Assembly (NCBI GenBank): GCA_016184105.1 | Contig: JACPDI010000047.1 | Location: forward strand, 1-64,000 | Length of the DNA stretch: 64,000 bases | Direction: 5' to 3' | Source of the DNA: Acidobacteriota bacterium | GTDB taxonomy: Bacteria > Acidobacteriota > Vicinamibacteria > Vicinamibacterales > 2-12-FULL-66-21 | Shown here: piece by piece, positions 63,095 to 64,000 of the stretch | Layout of the letters: each line of letters opens with the position of its first letter | Position numbering within the stretch: position 1 is the stretch's first letter | Made by a program: the position numbers and the translations under genes | The notes under the pieces: generated by a model | The model's input: the letters and a program-made list of their open reading frames with translations, nothing else | Told to the model about the DNA's origin: nothing | Database searches by the model: none

Positions 63095-64000
63095 GTTTGG
63101 CGTCCGTCTTCTCCTCGCCGGGAACCCCCGGCGTCGTCATGGCCTCGGGCGCGAGGATGCGCGCCAGCTTGCGAGCGTCGACGAGCCCGCGCTCGCGCGC
63201 GAGGTCGGCGACGCTGCGGCCGGTCTTGACCGCCTCTTTCGCAATGTCCGCCGTGGCGGCGTACCCCATATAAGGGCTGAGCGCCGTCGCCACGGCCGTG
63301 CTGCGATCGAGCAGCTCGCGCGCCCGCTCGGCATCGGCGCGGATGCCGGTCACGCACCGCTCGCGCAGCGCGTCCATCGCGTTGCCGAGGATCGTCGTGG
63401 CGTGGATGGCGTTCCAGGCAATCACGGGCATCATGACGTTGAGCTCGAGCTGTCCCGCTTCGCATGCGCCCGCGATCGTCTCGTCGCAGCCGCGCACCTG
63501 GTAGCAGACCTGGTTCACCATTTCCGCGATGGACGGATTCACTTTCCCCGGCATGATCGACGACCCGGGCTGCACCGGCGGCAGCTGGATTTCGGCGATG
63601 CCGGCGCGGGGCCCCATGCTGAGCAGCCGCAGATCCGAGGCCACCTTGGAGAGCTCCACGGCGAGCCGCCGCACCGCTCCGGAATACGCCAGGACGTCGC
63701 CCATGCTCTGCGTCACGCGGAAGCGATTTTCCGCCGGGCGCACGGCGATGCCGGTGTGCGCGCGCAGCCGGCGGATCGCGAGCTCGGTGTAGTCGGTGCC
63801 CGCGTTGATGCCGGTGCCCACGGCGGTGGAGCCGAGGTTCAGCTCGCGCAGTCCGTCAATCGACGGCTCCAGCGCGTCGCACGCCACGGCGATGCACGCG
63901 GCGTAGCCGCCGAACTCCTGCCCGAGCGTGATCGGCACCGCGTCCTGCAGGTGCGTGCGCCCGGTCTTGAGCACGCGCCGGAACTCGCGCGACTTCCCGT
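63091..64000 (-). CDS. aspA: aspartate ammonia-lyase-like, 5' end beyond window and apparent 3' frameshift
   Basis: About 300 C-terminal residues of a fumarase/aspartase superfamily protein. KTGRTHLQDAVPITLGQEFGGYA, GSSIMPGKVNPSIAEMVNQVCYQV and IAKEAVKTGRSVADLARERGLVDARKL...APEAMTTPG resemble aspartase rather than fumarase FumC. The enzyme cleaves aspartate to fumarate and ammonia. The raw frame runs on to 62886, 209 nt inside the methyltransferase gene. Inserting one base near the CCCCC tract (63125-63129) puts a TGA at 63091-63093, giving the 4-nt GTGA overlap used by this operon. The annotated end is therefore inferred. Confidence 0.72.

Noticed and set aside
63100-64000. Fumarate hydratase class II as the name of the last gene
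   Set aside because: LQDAVPITLGQEF and the C-terminal IAKEAVKTGRSV...EAM match aspartase better than fumarase; the superfamily assignment itself is firm.

Overview
The window is high-GC DNA from a diderm bacterium. It encodes LptD, TonB/ExbB/ExbD, a LptD-rfb cell-envelope operon, secreted PA-IL-like lectin domains, many short proteins with signal peptides, and L28 with zinc cysteines. Together these suggest an Acidobacteriota (Vicinamibacteria-like) genome. That placement is inference: no rRNA or other decisive marker is present. Coding density is very high. Within operons genes are commonly coupled by 4-nt ATGA or GTGA overlaps.

Layout. 1-6084: thiC (3' end), a secreted proline-rich protein, an M20 peptidase, htpX and clpA. 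6155-17179 (minus): one long envelope/lipid operon, deoxynucleoside kinase-accD-folC-lptD-rfbA-rfbC-rfbB-sugar epimerase-prenol kinase fusion-UbiA prenyltransferase. 17231-20534: a MenC-like enolase and a HEAT-repeat/cyclophilin lipoprotein. 20580-21064: two tiny Lys/Gly-rich peptide genes, each with its own Shine-Dalgarno and Rho-independent terminator, one with a near-consensus promoter. 21150-23931 (minus): a TPR protein and a ddl disrupted by an internal deletion. 23976-31986: tgt-yajC-secD-secF-uppP-DUF502-hppA. 32229-34595: tonB-exbB-exbD-exbD, then a ferritin-like gene remnant, a TPR lipoprotein (minus) and the stringent-response enzyme rsh (plus). 38290-40566: ridA and rpmB (minus), a zinc-ribbon protein and two proteins of unknown function. 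40993-44880: dksA-like, lon and a histone-deacetylase-family amidohydrolase. 44902-50597: a four-helix-bundle gene remnant followed by the minus-strand genes nudix, rluD, lgt, lspA, ileS. 50689-55112: a secreted lectin-domain protein, an active/inactive M16 peptidase pair and a GNAT. 55093-58943 (minus): HIT, prmC, prfA, moaD, moaE, thiD. 59045-64000: bioY (plus) and a minus operon aspA-like, exported methyltransferase, polyprenyl synthase, membrane phosphodiesterase.

The genes serve mostly housekeeping and envelope functions: protein export and lipoprotein maturation (Sec, Lgt, LspA), LPS assembly and dTDP-sugar synthesis, isoprenoid handling (UppP, IspA-like, prenol kinases, UbiA), translation termination (PrfA and PrmC), cofactor synthesis (thiamin, molybdopterin, folate) and proteolysis (Lon, ClpA, HtpX, M16).

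The most unusual items are the tandem tiny Lys/Gly peptides, the fused phytol-kinase/phytyl-phosphate-kinase-like protein next to a UbiA enzyme, apparent disruptions in ddl and aspA, and a recurring start-proximal TANNNT box that suggests frequent leaderless transcription. No CRISPR array, rRNA, convincing tRNA, prophage or complete insertion sequence was seen.
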